Source: Cyclaneusma minus
Lineage: Eukaryota; Ascomycota; Leotiomycetes; Marthamycetales; Marthamycetaceae
DNA length: 64,000 bases
Reading direction: 5' to 3'
Assembly (NCBI GenBank): GCA_037179335.1
Contig: JAKZHN010000008.1
Coordinates: 558,001 to 622,000 of the forward strand
The position numbers and the translations under genes are program-made. Within the stretch, counting starts at the first letter, position 1, and every line of letters starts with the position of its first letter. The notes beneath the pieces were generated by a model that ran no database searches, was not told the DNA's origin, and worked only from the letters and a program-made list of their open reading frames with translations. Shown here in pieces: positions 44,501 through 54,648 of this stretch.

Positions 44501-45339
44501 ATCGTGTTGTGAATCAGTTGCTGACGCAGATGGACGGTGCTGAAGGCCTTTCAGGCGTATACGTGCTAGCAGCCACTTCGCGACCTGATCTGATTGATCC
44601 GGCTTTGCTACGACCCGGCCGGTTGGATAAGAGCTTGATTTGTGATCTGCCGAGCTTCGAGGACCGAGTTGATATTTTGCAGGCGCTGGGGAAGAAATTG
44701 AAGTTGAGTGAGGAGGTGCTGGATGGGCCGGAGGGGGGGCTGAGAGAGCTGGCGAGGAGGACGGAGGGGTATAGTGGGGCGGATTTGCAGGCGTTGGTTT
44801 ATAATGCGCATTTGGAGGCTATTCATGATGTGCTTGGTGATGCGGACCCGTCGATGTTGAGTAAGAAGAATAGTGATGGGAAAGGGGGAAAGAAAGGGAA
44901 AGGCGAAGGTGGTGGAGTGAGGGATTTTGTGCAGTTTCGATATGGGGAGGAGGCGGATAGGGAGGAGGTAGAGAAGCGGGCAGTCGCGGGACATAATCGC
45001 TCAAAGGAGCTTGCGGAACGCGCGGAGATTGCACAGAAGTTGGATTCTATCAAGATGATGAAGAAGCGGGCGAAGATGGCAAGGAAGGGGCTGCTTGATG
45101 GTGGTGGTGAGGGGAATGGAAAAGGAGGTGGGAAGGGGGAGGAGGAGAAGGAAAATACGGAGGTGGTGATTGGGTGGAAGCATATGATGCAGAGTCTGGG
45201 ACAGACGAGGGCGAGTATTAGTCCGGAGGAGAGGAGGAGGCTGCAGAGGATTTATGGCGAGTTTGTGAGCTCGCGGAATGGGGAGATGCCGAATGGGCAG
45301 GGGCCGACGGAGGTGGGGGGGAGGAGTAGCTTGATGTGA
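41521..45339 (+). CDS. PEX1: Peroxisomal biogenesis AAA ATPase PEX1
   Basis: Forms with PEX6 the motor that extracts ubiquitinated PEX5 from the peroxisomal membrane. Two exons, 41521-41646 and 41707-45339, phase 0, 1252 residues. The first exon encodes 42 residues ending SLVSLLANVNA; the next IAQNVIVELNYR continues the PEX1 N-terminal double-psi barrel domain. The D1 ATPase has Walker A GALGSGKS at 566-573 and LVILDDLDK as Walker B. The active D2 ATPase has GYPGCGKT at 897-904, Walker B FFDEFD with Asp956-Glu957, and second-region SRPDLIDPALLRPGRLD. A Lys/Gly-rich insert (KGGKKGKGEGGG) interrupts the C-terminal part. D1 retains both acidic residues as DD rather than DE, as expected of a weaker ATPase. 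Confidence 0.95.
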
Positions 45340-45731
45340 TGTGTTTAGTGGGTTTTCTAGGATGTTTTTTTTGCTTTATATGAAAGATTTTGTTTGTTTT
45401 GGAGTCGTGTGTCTTGAAAATCGCGGCTGGACGTGCTTCTTGTCTTTGTGGGGGGCGAGAGGAGAATGTTGTGCAGCTGGGAATGCTGCCATGTGAAGGC
45501 AAGATTTGACCGGAGGTAAGGCCCGGCGGCACTCTGGTGGGAGTAGGTGGGACGCTCAAGGTAGTGAAGAGGAGGAAGTGAAGGGAGGAAGGGAAGAGGA
45601 GGAAGTGGAGTGGAACAGGTGGCAAGGAGATCCTTGCCTCTGGGAGAGCCATTCTCGGTTCGACCCCCGCTTCTCTTTCTTTATAAAGCGTATTGGACAA
45701 ATCACCCTCGACTGTAGATCCGTATGGAATT

Positions 45732-45876
45732 GCTTGGGTGGCTCAGTGGTCGCTTGAAGACTTGTCGAAAGATGGGTTTGGACTCCGTTGCTTCAGCGGT
45801 ATTTCAAAGATCATGAACCTCCGGGTTCGAGTCACCATCCATCCATACACCCTGCAGGGTTGCAGTCTTTTTTTTT
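45732..45876 (+). ncRNA. Pol III-type unit: degenerate tRNA or SINE-like sequence
   Basis: TGGCTCAGTGG at 45739-45749 fits the A-box consensus TRGYNNARNNG, and GTTCGAGTC at 45825-45833 fits the B-box GWTCRANNC. The 86-bp spacing is longer than in an intronless tRNA. A run of ten or so T residues starting near 45867 would terminate Pol III. However, the T stem and acceptor stem do not pair well, so this is not a standard tRNA. It could be a decayed intron-containing tRNA gene, a SINE head or a chance match. Confidence 0.3.
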
Positions 45877-45920
45877 TGGCTTTTTTGGGTTTTTTGGGTT
45901 GGCTTTTTGTTGCGCACCCG

Positions 45921-46008
45921 ATGATGGATGAATGATGGATGATGGATGGATGATGATGATGAGTAGTAACTTTGCGCCAGATACGCACAACAACAACAAC
46001 AACAACAG
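45921..46008. repeat. GAT/GGAT-rich and CAA microsatellites
   Basis: ATGGATG-type units run from 45921 to 45962 and a CAA run of about seven units lies at 45988-46008. Simple-sequence repeats only. Confidence 0.85.
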
Positions 46009-46613
46009 GGGCAACTTTCGCCGCTGTTCGCCGCTGCTCCCCCCTTCAGCTTTCGGTCGGACAGCAAAAGCCCTAGAAGGTTTTCTTTCTGCCAATTAAC
46101 AATGCCTGTTCGCGCTATCCTGAGATGACGGTTTCTTATGTCATTTTTTCATTATTATACAATGTTCTTTTTAGGGCTACCGAAGGGTCTGGGAATGACG
46201 AGCCTGCCCGGATGTTGTAAATCTCGTTAAGCGTGTTTGGGACAGTACTGGTATTGAGAGAGTGAAGATGGAATTAGAGAGATAGGTCACTATTTGGTCA
46301 CGGTTCACTTTCATGCATGATTGTATCGAAGTTCTGGGCGGAAGAGTGCTGATATTATTCTCTCTTATTGCAGTGTCTGTGATACGCACTCGTCAGGGAC
46401 AAAGGGTCGGAAGCATAAAATGTATCCCCGGGTATCGAGACAACTCTGATAAGATCTGTGGAGCACACAGATCTGCGCATCTTGAACCAGCGTCGATACT
46501 TGTGAATTCTGGTGGGGATCTTGTAATCCGCGACCTGGGTGGGATAAGCTCCAGAAACGGGCGAATGAGCAGACAGCATGCTTTGCATACGTCAACGAGA
46601 CGAGACGAAAGGG

Positions 46614-47731
46614 TCAAGTGGTCGACTTCTGTTTGGCGCGGTCGTTAATCATGTTCGTCAGCCGGATGGACCAAAGCGCGAGGTCGTACAGAAACTCCTC
46701 GGGGAAGAAGTCTGGGTTGTTCTCCATGTAGGATTCTTCCATTCCGTCACATCCAACCTTGTCAACAATCAATCGACGCAAAGGCGAGCCTGGTGCAGTC
46801 TTCTCGTAGACGAGGTTGTAAATGTCAACCTGGCCGTTGAGGCGACCCATCTTCTTCCACAAATGCTCCATGGTGTAATTGTGGAGACCGGGGACTTGCA
46901 AGTAGTCTGCTAGGATCCATAGTTCGACAAGGTCTTCGGCGTGTGGCTGGTCGTATGCTTGGCGCTCTTCGAGGGAGAGGCCTTGCTGCTGGGTCGGGTC
47001 CAGGTGTGAGGTGCGAAAGCATTTCGTGTAAGCCCATGAAATGAACAGGCTGAAGACATGAGGCTCGACGTGCTCGAGCCGGACTGTGTAGCATCGTCAG
47101 ATGAACTGGTGAAGAATCTTGAGCAACCGACAGAAACCCACGGACGACAGGTCTGCAGGTATCCGACTGATGTGTCTTGGCATGAGACAAAGACCGGTGA
47201 TCGAGCGGCGAAAGTGGTATTTAGGACGAGACGGCGAATCGGTATGTCTGGGTTTGCGCCTCCACGAAAGGACCATCCAAGGCCTTCTGGAATTAGGGGG
47301 AGCACCAGGTCAGGAACTTCTTGTACGCCAGGATAGGCTTTGGGTCTTTGGATCCGACGATGATTGTGACGAGTTCCATCAGGGATGCTGGGTCGCTGGT
47401 TTGTGGGTCAGCATCATCATCACTACCACTTCTAATGCGCAGAAGGAACCTACGAGAAGGAGGGCGGAACCATGGTGTGGGGCATGAGCTCCACGATTGA
47501 GATTGGAGTGGTGTTGCGCATGATGCCAGTAGCAGCTGATGATCCGTTTGAGCTGGTCTCGGGCTGACCAAGACCCATGGTGATTGGGGTAGTGGAAGTC
47601 GAGTGAGCGGCGGTAGACGATGGGATGGCGGTAGTCGTGGGGACGGCGCTCTGGCTTGAATCCATGACGGGAGCGGCGGTAGATGAGGGGATGGCGGTAG
47701 TCGTAGGGACGGCGATCTGACTTGAATCCAT
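46614..47731 (-). pseudogene. BTB/POZ-domain protein, broken by a premature stop
   Basis: Reconstructed exons on the minus strand: 47731-47454, then 47395 onward, then about 47083-46614. The first exon encodes a Ser/Thr/Pro-rich head with a duplicated segment. The second starts the BTB fold: LMELVTIIVGSKDPKPIL then FLTWCSP. Here TAA at 47295-47293 replaces the conserved Tyr or Phe of the SP(Y/F)F motif; reading on gives FQKALDGPFVEAQTQTY, which is clearly BTB. The third part gives VRLEHVEPHVFSLFISWAYT, then LVELWILADYLQVPGL. Its acceptor (ctacacag) and a CTGAC branch site are present, but I find no matching GT donor. Two lesions suggest a pseudogene; family members are probable adaptors for ubiquitin ligases. 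Confidence 0.65.
47606..47731. repeat. Tandem duplication of about 66 bp inside the BTB pseudogene
   Basis: Two near-identical units encode MDSSQ(I/S)AVPTTTAIPSSTA on the minus strand. The plus-strand phrases cttgaatccatgacg and gggatggcggtagtcgt occur twice at the same spacing. Confidence 0.8.
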
Positions 47732-48592
47732 GACGATGGTAGGTGTATGCCGTTAATGGGCTGCGCAGTCACACGAAGCTTCGGAATTGGAAAGAGGAGA
47801 GGAAAGAAGAGAAAGTCTTGGGTAAGAAGTTCTCTTTTATGTAAACAGAGCCCGCGCTAGCGCCGCTCGCCGTGAGCGGAGCTAAAATTCAAGGGAATTG
47901 TTTGCCGCAGTTTTGCTGCTGCATGATTACGAAAGAGGCAGGCGTATAAGCGATACCCGTAGTATTTACGGGCCGCATGGGCGACGGACGCCCGGGAGAG
48001 GGCTTTTCATTTATCTATAGAGGTGGAAGTGAACAAGTTATAGATAACTTCCATCTCGAAATCTACTTGTAAAACTGACATCCTAGAACTGGCAAAAATA
48101 CTGCCTATTCGTCGGGGCTAATCCGGTATTAATGTAATGGATTCCATGGATATACCGTCACAAATTGAAAGCACAACGGGACAGGCTATCAAGCAGATAC
48201 TCGAGCAGAACCGTCAAACAATACCCAAGCCCCTGGATGTTTTCCCCCTCGACCTTCGACCGGAAAGAAAAAGCTCGGGGAGAAGCTGTTTTGGGTGCCA
48301 ATACAGGATGCCATACTCTTTTCAACAAATGAACTAGAGAATGGATGGTAGGTTCACCCCCGTACCCAATTAGATACGACTCAGATGATTGCAAACAGTC
48401 TTAGCCGCTGTAAAGATGATGGACATGAAAAATTGGCCACCCTAGGATTGGCCCGGGAGCTCATGTCCTAGGTCGTCAGCTTACTTCGTGCTCTGATCCA
48501 GACAATTTCTTTTGTTGCATGTCAACTAATCTGGGTAGGGTAGTGTTTACGCCATGCCCGCGTTCTGTAGCAAGAATATGGATAATACTTTT
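47732..48592. other. Intergenic region
   Basis: Upstream of the BTB pseudogene, up to the inverted-repeat element. No supported gene. Confidence 0.4.
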
Positions 48593-49091
48593 AGGGGTGA
48601 GCTAAATCCCGACTGGAGTTTTGAAATTTAGGACGGGCTAAGCCCCGATAGGCTACCGCCTCAAATGAGACAGTTGGTCTTACAGGCACATTGCTGTTGA
48701 AGCTACTCTTTTTTTGGTTTCTTTGTGGGACAACGTAGGATAATAATCCCGATTGCTTTGAATAATCCCGGTTACTTTGAATATTCCTGGTTACTTTAGA
48801 TATCTATTATCTCCAATGATTGTGAATATTCCTGATTACTTTGAATATTTTCAATGATTTCGAATATTCCCGATTCCGGGTTACTTTGAATATTACTGGT
48901 TACTGGTTAGTTTGAAGGTTTCCAATTATTTTGAATATTCCCGGTGACTTTAATCATCCTTAATTATTTGGAGTATCTTTAGTTACCTCTATTTGGACGT
49001 TTAGAGCGAGGCCGAGAAAAGGGTTAGTATGCCGATTAGTCCTAGCTTGTCCTGGATTTCAAAGCTCCAGTAGGGATTTAGCTCACCCCCA
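48593..49091. mobile_element. Complete inverted-repeat element, family A (MITE-like, about 0.5 kb)
   Basis: The left terminus 48593-48640 begins GGGGTGAGCTAAATCCCG. The right terminus 49043-49090 is its reverse complement over about 48 bp with few mismatches and ends GGGATTTAGCTCACCCC. The interior has no open frame of note but carries about nine degenerate copies of a TTACTTTGAATATTCCCGG-like unit (48735-48965). Truncated relatives occur at 9011 and 52190. No transposase is present, so the element is non-autonomous. A target duplication is not clear. Confidence 0.8.
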
Positions 49092-49487
49092 AATCAAAGA
49101 TTGATCAGTGATGATCTCTTACATCCGTCCCATTCTTAAGACCATCAAACTTCCCAAGGCCATCATTCGTCAGAATAGAATGGACCAATACAACATTACC
49201 ATCTTTGGGTACTCATGCATGTGCATAAACTCGTAGTCCCACGCTGATATAGAGCTCCGGTTGTCTAATACAAAGACAACATTGGGTCTTGGCGGGTGTA
49301 ACTTGGGGGCCGACACATTCGGGGCTGAAAATGGCTGCCTGGTGATGACTTCCTACCTGCATCTTCCCGGCCCCCAGGCAGCCTTGCATCTAGTTGTGCA
49401 GTATATAAAGATCGGACCTCAGCCCGGTCGTTGTCGTCTAAAGCCTCATAATCTAATCCTTTCTTAGAGATCAAAATTAATCCACGA
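49092..49487. other. Promoter region of the DUF3176 gene
   Basis: Lies between the inverted-repeat element and the ATG. A tatataaag sequence near 49401 is about 85 bp before the start and is a plausible TATA element. Confidence 0.4.
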
Positions 49488-51764
49488 ATGGCAACCAACA
49501 CGTATCAACGAATCGGTGACACGGGGTCGGCGCACTATGATCCTCAAGAAAGCAGTGATGCTATTGATCTACAGATACTACAACAGCATCATGTCAGCGC
49601 ACCTGAGGAATCTGCTGCCACTGTCGCGCAGAATGATACGTCGAGTTTGATTGAGAGAAGCAGCAGAGCTTCCACGAGACGCTCCACTTCCTCTTTTGGC
49701 TACAGCCGCTGGGAAAGCAGTGTTGGACCTGATCTACAAATACTAGACAATCAGCATCCCGAAGCTCCAGGTGAAGCTGCTACAACGGTCGCGCAGAACC
49801 ATGCTGCAAACCCAAATGAAGAGAGTCACGATGCATCGACAAAACCCACCAGTTTATCTTTTGTCTACGGTAGATGGATAGTCGAGTTGATCGCTTGCTT
49901 CATCGGTATACTGGCTCTTATAGCCATTATTATCATTCTATGGATCCACGACACAGAACCACTTCCGAACTGGCCTTTTGGGATCACCATCAACGCACTT
50001 GTATCCGTTTTTGCGGTTATTCTCAAAGTCACACTCATGGCCGCAGTTGCAGAATGTAGGTACAAACGCTTTTTGTTTTGTAATAAGAGACATGACTAAC
50101 CTCCAATCAATAGCTGTCGGCCAGTTAAAGTGGTCCTGGTTCAGGAAGCCTCAACCTCTTAGCGACCTGGCGAAGTTTGATCTGGCAAGCCGCGGAGCTT
50201 GGGGTTCTATTACGCTCATAGGAAGACTACGCGGCATGCATCTTGCCTCCCTTGGGGCAGTAATCACCGTCCTCGCCGCTGCAATCGATCCTTTCATCCA
50301 ACAGGTCATCCAAAATAGCGCCTGCCCTCAGATTGTACCTGGCGTTGCTGCATCTTTGCCACGAACAAACGATCTTGTCGTATCAACAGTGACGGAAGCG
50401 GGCTACGTTGCTGATATACCAGAGACATTGAAGAATCAGATGGAAGCGGCATTGTATGCAGGTGTCATAAATTCCTCCTTTCCAATGCAGCCGGATTGCA
50501 CCATTGGGAATTGCACATACCCCACATTTAGAACGTCAGGGTAAGTGCAGAAATTTTCAGAGCTAGTTCGGCGATGTAGGCTAACGAGCGAAGTATGTGT
50601 AGCGGATGTCAAGGTATCAGCAACACACTCAACCTGACTATTCAGCACATTCCGAGGCTCGCCGGAGATGTCGAGGATTTATGCACCGCCACTTGGCAAT
50701 TGCCTCCAGGTGGGAAATATGGGCAGAATCTTACGTCGATCGAGATGATGACAATGCGCCCAGAATCGAACTGGGCTACATTCCCAGTGATTACCAACAT
50801 AATATATAACAACGCTAGCTCTGAGGTGAATTGGAGCCCAGTAACAGGGTACGCTGGAAATTGCACAAGCCTTCCCCAGATCGTTACGGCACTCGAATGC
50901 TCTCTTTACCCGTGTGTACGAACATACAACTCCACTGTTAGCGGAGGTCAGCTGTCGGAGACACTTTTGTCAACGGAACACATGACGCTGAACCTCTCTC
51001 AACCAGGCGAAGACATGTGGGTCCCACAATATTACTATTCTGCTGCTCCTATGCCCTGCTTGATGAACAGCAGACCATACAATGCATCCTCATTCACTAG
51101 GCTTAGTGACACTAATTGGATACCCATATCAGGATTGCTGGAGAACAATAAGACCGGTTATGTACCGTCAGAATGTTACTTTGCTATTGACAACACTGCG
51201 CGCTTGACGGAACTTATGCATTATTTTCTCATCGGCGAAATTTACTATGATGATGAGGTCGAGGGGAGAAAGAGTTTTTCTGATCCACCATGGCTAGACC
51301 AAATTTATGCCGACGGAAATGCCACGTTTGAAAGTATCAATGCAACATGGACCGCTATAGCGGATTCGATGAGCGTCGCTATTCGCCAAATGCCGGATGC
51401 ACTCAACCTCACTGCCCTCAGAGGTGACTCCTGGCGGACAGAGACATGCATCTCCGTTCAATATGCATGGCTTGCTTTCCCCGCAACATTGCTCGTCCTC
51501 ACCATCCTCCTCCTCCTCGCGACCATCATCAAAAGCGCCAGGGACTCACGACAAAATACCTGGAAGTCATCCCCCCTCGCCCTTCTATTCCACGGTCTGG
51601 ACAATGATCTGCGGGAGAAGTACCATGAGATTGATCAAATCGACGACATGGATCGCACGGCCAAAAGACTGCTTGTGAAGCTGCGTCCTGATGAAGGAGG
51701 ACTAAAATTCGTTGAAGCGCTCAAGGATGGTAATTCTCTTGGGCCAGTGAAGAAGCAACATTGA
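49488..51764 (+). CDS. DUF3176 family membrane protein
   Basis: Fungal multi-pass membrane protein of unknown function. Three exons, 49488-50055, 50114-50540 and 50603-51764, give 718 residues. The N-terminal 120 residues are hydrophilic and contain a diverged internal repeat (DLQILQQHH and DLQILDNQH, each followed by AATVAQN). Membrane segments follow at WIVELIACFIGILALIAIIIIL, then ITINALVSVFAVILKVTL, after which comes the family hallmark KWSWFRKPQPLSDLAKFD with SRGAWGS. Another segment follows at MHLASLGAVITVLAAAID. The long C-terminal ectodomain has at least ten N-x-S/T sites and paired Cys, closing with WLAFPATLLVLTILLLLATII and a cytosolic tail. Flanked on both sides by copies of the same inverted-repeat element. 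Confidence 0.88.
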
Positions 51765-52661
51765 ATCGCAGGTTGGAGAGGAGTTTGGGTTTTTGGCCAG
51801 CAATTTGGAATCCTATGAACAGGTAAGTGGGTGGACGAATGGAAAAGGGGGTTGTCTTGGAGACTGAGAGCGGGCTGCGGGTTAAGCCTTTCTTGAGGAG
51901 TCATATTACTGAGGGAACAAGAGAAACGTAATGATTCGATGATTAGCATGCTGAGCTGTTTTATTCTCTGGACTGTGGACAGAAATTTGGTAGATTGAGT
52001 ATTTCAAATCAATGGTATTGGTTAATACTTAGGGGTTCGGTGAGGCCGGTGCTTTGCGGGAACGGCGCAAATACCGCGCAGAATCGTCGAAGTGCAATTA
52101 AAAGTAGGGAATCGCTAAATCACATCTGGCGTTTCTGAATCGCATACAGACTAAGCCTGTTTGGGAATACTCCTATTGCCCTAAGCCCTTTATACGGTAA
52201 TAAGATTCCCAATAACCAAATCACTTGGAATACTTTCGGTTATTCGGAATACCTGAGGATAATGGTCCCGGTTACTTTGAATATTCCCAATTACTTGGAG
52301 TGTCTCTATTCAGCGACACCTAGAACGAGGCTGAAAAAATGGGATAGTATGCCGGTTAGGTCTAGCTTGTCCTCGATTTCAAAACTCCAGTCAGGGTTTA
52401 GCTCAACCCTTAATTTGGTGTAGCCGGATTATCTCACTGAAGTTCGATGCTACAAGCCTACAAGTTCGAGGGTAAACATCCGCCGGGTAACTTGTCTGAG
52501 AGCTTTTGGGATTTTGAAAATTTTATCTATCAACGCAAAACAGTACTCTACACTAGAATCTCCCTATTCAAAACACAGGCAAGCGACTTCCAAACCGCCC
52601 AACCAGCCAACTTTCACTATCCGCCTATTTCCTCCCTAGCCACGCCAAGCGAAGCCATCGC
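51765..52661. other. Intergenic region downstream of DUF3176 gene
   Basis: Contains the truncated family A element (52190-52415) and a GC-rich ggcgcaaataccgcgc segment near 52063 resembling the units at 6.8-7.0 kb. No gene. Confidence 0.4.
52190..52415. mobile_element. Right-end fragment of inverted-repeat element family A
   Basis: Positions 52363-52411 match the right terminus of the complete copy (CTAGCTTGTCCTCGATTTC then GGGTTTAGCTCAACCC). The subterminal block gaacgaggctgaaaaa, then atagtatgccggttag, is in the same order and orientation. Upstream are two or three GGTTACTTTGAATATTCCC-like units. The left terminus is missing. Confidence 0.65.
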
Positions 52662-54107
52662 TCACAACTCCCCAACAAAGCATCCCACCACCACCTTCTT
52701 CAGCTTCCCCCAAAGCGACTTCTCCGCCTTGATCTCCATATGTCTCTCCCTCGTCCGCTCCCTCTTAATCTCCTTACTCATCTCACGCGTATGCCTCTCG
52801 ATCTCTCTCAACGTCATCTCATTGAACAGCTGCTCTTCCTGGCTTCCCGGCTCTGGCAAAAATGGTCGCTGTCCCACCTGATCACCTTGTGAGGGCGTCG
52901 GAAACAAGCTAAGCTTCTGGTTTTCTTTGCGCTGTTTGCGTCGGCGTGGTGTGCTTCCAGTCGAGCCTGTGAATGAGTTGGACTCGGTCATGCCGGACCA
53001 TCGGAAGGGCTTGGGGGTTGGCGTGATTGAGGTGGTTGCGGGCTCGGCGAAGCGGACGGATTGGTTGCCGGATGAGCTGGCGGAGCCGGCATGTGGACGG
53101 GTCTTGGACTGGGCGCGGCTGCGAGATGAGAGGATTGCGGTCTTAGGCATTTGGATGTCGCTGGAGTTGACGTGTGACTCGGTGGTTGCTCGCTTGCGGT
53201 GTCGTCTTTCAGAATCAAGCTTCTCGGTCTCAAAGTCCAAGGCATGAGAATGGCGCTTCTTGCGATGATGAGACTTCGTTTGTAACTTCGCTGGTCCTTC
53301 ATTGATGGCTGATGGATCAGCTGAGTGACGACGGTGCTTGTGTTTCTCATGATCGTCCCTGGATCGGGAACGCGACTTGGAACGTCTCTTCGACTTCTTC
53401 GAGTGGTGACTGTCCTTGCTCTCCGATCGTTCACCCCGAGAATGGTGTCGGCGTGGGTGGTAGTGCTTGGAGTCACGGGAGCGCGGTTCATCGTCATCGG
53501 CTATGAAATGCGTAGCGGCCTTGTTGCTGGCAATGGGCTGAAAAGTCTCTTCATACTCAAGCTCGGAGCCGTATGCGCGCGTGTCCCAGGCTAGCGGGGG
53601 ACTGCGCTTCTTGGGCCTACCGCGTGAGAGTTCATGAGCGACATTGCGCATGGGCTCTTGTGTAGATGAGTGAGTTGAAGTCGAGGGATCGCCCTGGACG
53701 GAACCATGAGTAGAGCCACCATCGACGCCGTCTGAAGTTCGAACATAGCTCCCAATGCGTCGAGGGCTGGGTCGATCTGCTTGGAGAACAGCGCCAGTGT
53801 CGGGAGTCGTGAATTTGATCGACTTCTGGCTGGACTTTTGAGTCATTGGGGTCTGAGCTTCAGGTGAATCTGCGGAGAGCTCGCGGTTTGCGGGCTGCTG
53901 GGGTGAGCTCATATCTTGGGATTCGCAAGTCTGCCAGCTGCGCTGACTAGACACAGAGCGAGGACGTGTATGTGATGTAGCGGAAGGGCGTAGATGTGAT
54001 TGAGCGCGAGGGAGTGGACGTGAATGAGGTCGCGAGTGCGCTCGAGTGCGATGGCCTTCGTAACGTTGGGCCTCTGCGAAGAGGTCACGATCTGCGCTGC
54101 GACCCAT
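52662..54107 (-). CDS. Hypothetical disordered, Ser/Arg-rich protein
   Basis: Single-exon gene, 481 residues from MGRSADRDLF at 54107; an upstream Met at 54371 would add 88 residues resembling untranslated leader. The protein is almost wholly low complexity: SRPHSRPLPRAQSHLRPS near the N terminus, a PKKRSPPLAWDTRAYGSELEYEETFQPI segment that may be the only ordered piece, then a basic SR-type block (SKKSKRRSKSRSRSRDD, HHRKKRHSHAL). A C-terminal charged helix (QLFNEMTLREIERHTREMSKEI) is followed by KSLWGKLKKVVVGCFVGEL, an amphipathic tail that could touch membranes. No family recognised. The long open frame and absence of stops support a gene. Confidence 0.7.
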   Translation of the reverse strand: MGRSADRDLFAEAQRYEGHRTRAHSRPHSRPLPRAQSHLRPSATSHTRPRSVSSQRSWQTCESQDMSSPQQPANRELSADSPEAQTPMTQKSSQKSIKFTTPDTGAVLQADRPSPRRIGSYVRTSDGVDGGSTHGSVQGDPSTSTHSSTQEPMRNVAHELSRGRPKKRSPPLAWDTRAYGSELEYEETFQPIASNKAATHFIADDDEPRSRDSKHYHPRRHHSRGERSESKDSHHSKKSKRRSKSRSRSRDDHEKHKHRRHSADPSAINEGPAKLQTKSHHRKKRHSHALDFETEKLDSERRHRKRATTESHVNSSDIQMPKTAILSSRSRAQSKTRPHAGSASSSGNQSVRFAEPATTSITPTPKPFRWSGMTESNSFTGSTGSTPRRRKQRKENQKLSLFPTPSQGDQVGQRPFLPEPGSQEEQLFNEMTLREIERHTREMSKEIKRERTRERHMEIKAEKSLWGKLKKVVVGCFVGEL

Positions 54108-54648
54108 AGCTATCGAGTTTGGTTGCGTCAAGTCAGTATCGTGCTTGAAGTGTGGTTGGCGCGAAAGTGGAACAGAAAAGGTGGTTGGTCGGTGGGAGAA
54201 AATTTGTAGCGGAGATGGTCGCTTGCAGGCTTTCGCGCGCAGCTGGAACTGTAGGAGGATGGTGGTTGAGCGGTGGCAGGGCTTGTCGACGACAGAGTTA
54301 CTCCTATGGCAGTAAGTTGAATCACCGACAGTGGTTGTAATCACTTGGGATTTAGAAATGCTTCCCCGCAACTATGCTCTCGCCGCCCCTGGCCAAGTAG
54401 TCTCCCAGTCCTCAGACAAACCTCATCTCCAGCGCGTATTTCAACTACGGTGTATCCCCAATCCTCAATCCGATATCTAGTCTTTCCTGCCTCTCGCGCA
54501 GCTCCTCATCAATCCTATGTCCCAGCTCAAACTACTCACCTCTCTTCTTCCCGAGGCTGCGCGAAGACCAGCCCCATCTCAATGACCAAGTCGAGGTGAA
54601 ATAGGTGGGAGTGTGACAGCGAGGGACACCAACGAGAGGCAAAGGTGG
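54108..54648. other. Upstream region of the disordered-protein gene
   Basis: Probable leader and promoter on the minus strand. No other gene is seen. Confidence 0.35.

Larger units (their letters stand above)
45340..46613. other. Intergenic region with Pol III-like unit and microsatellites
   Basis: After the PEX1 3' end, this stretch holds the A-box/B-box unit, GAT-rich and CAA-rich simple repeats listed separately, and no supported protein gene. Confidence 0.4.

Noticed and set aside
54107..54371. Upstream in-frame Met extension of the disordered protein
   Set aside because: The 88 extra residues resemble translated leader and have a different composition.
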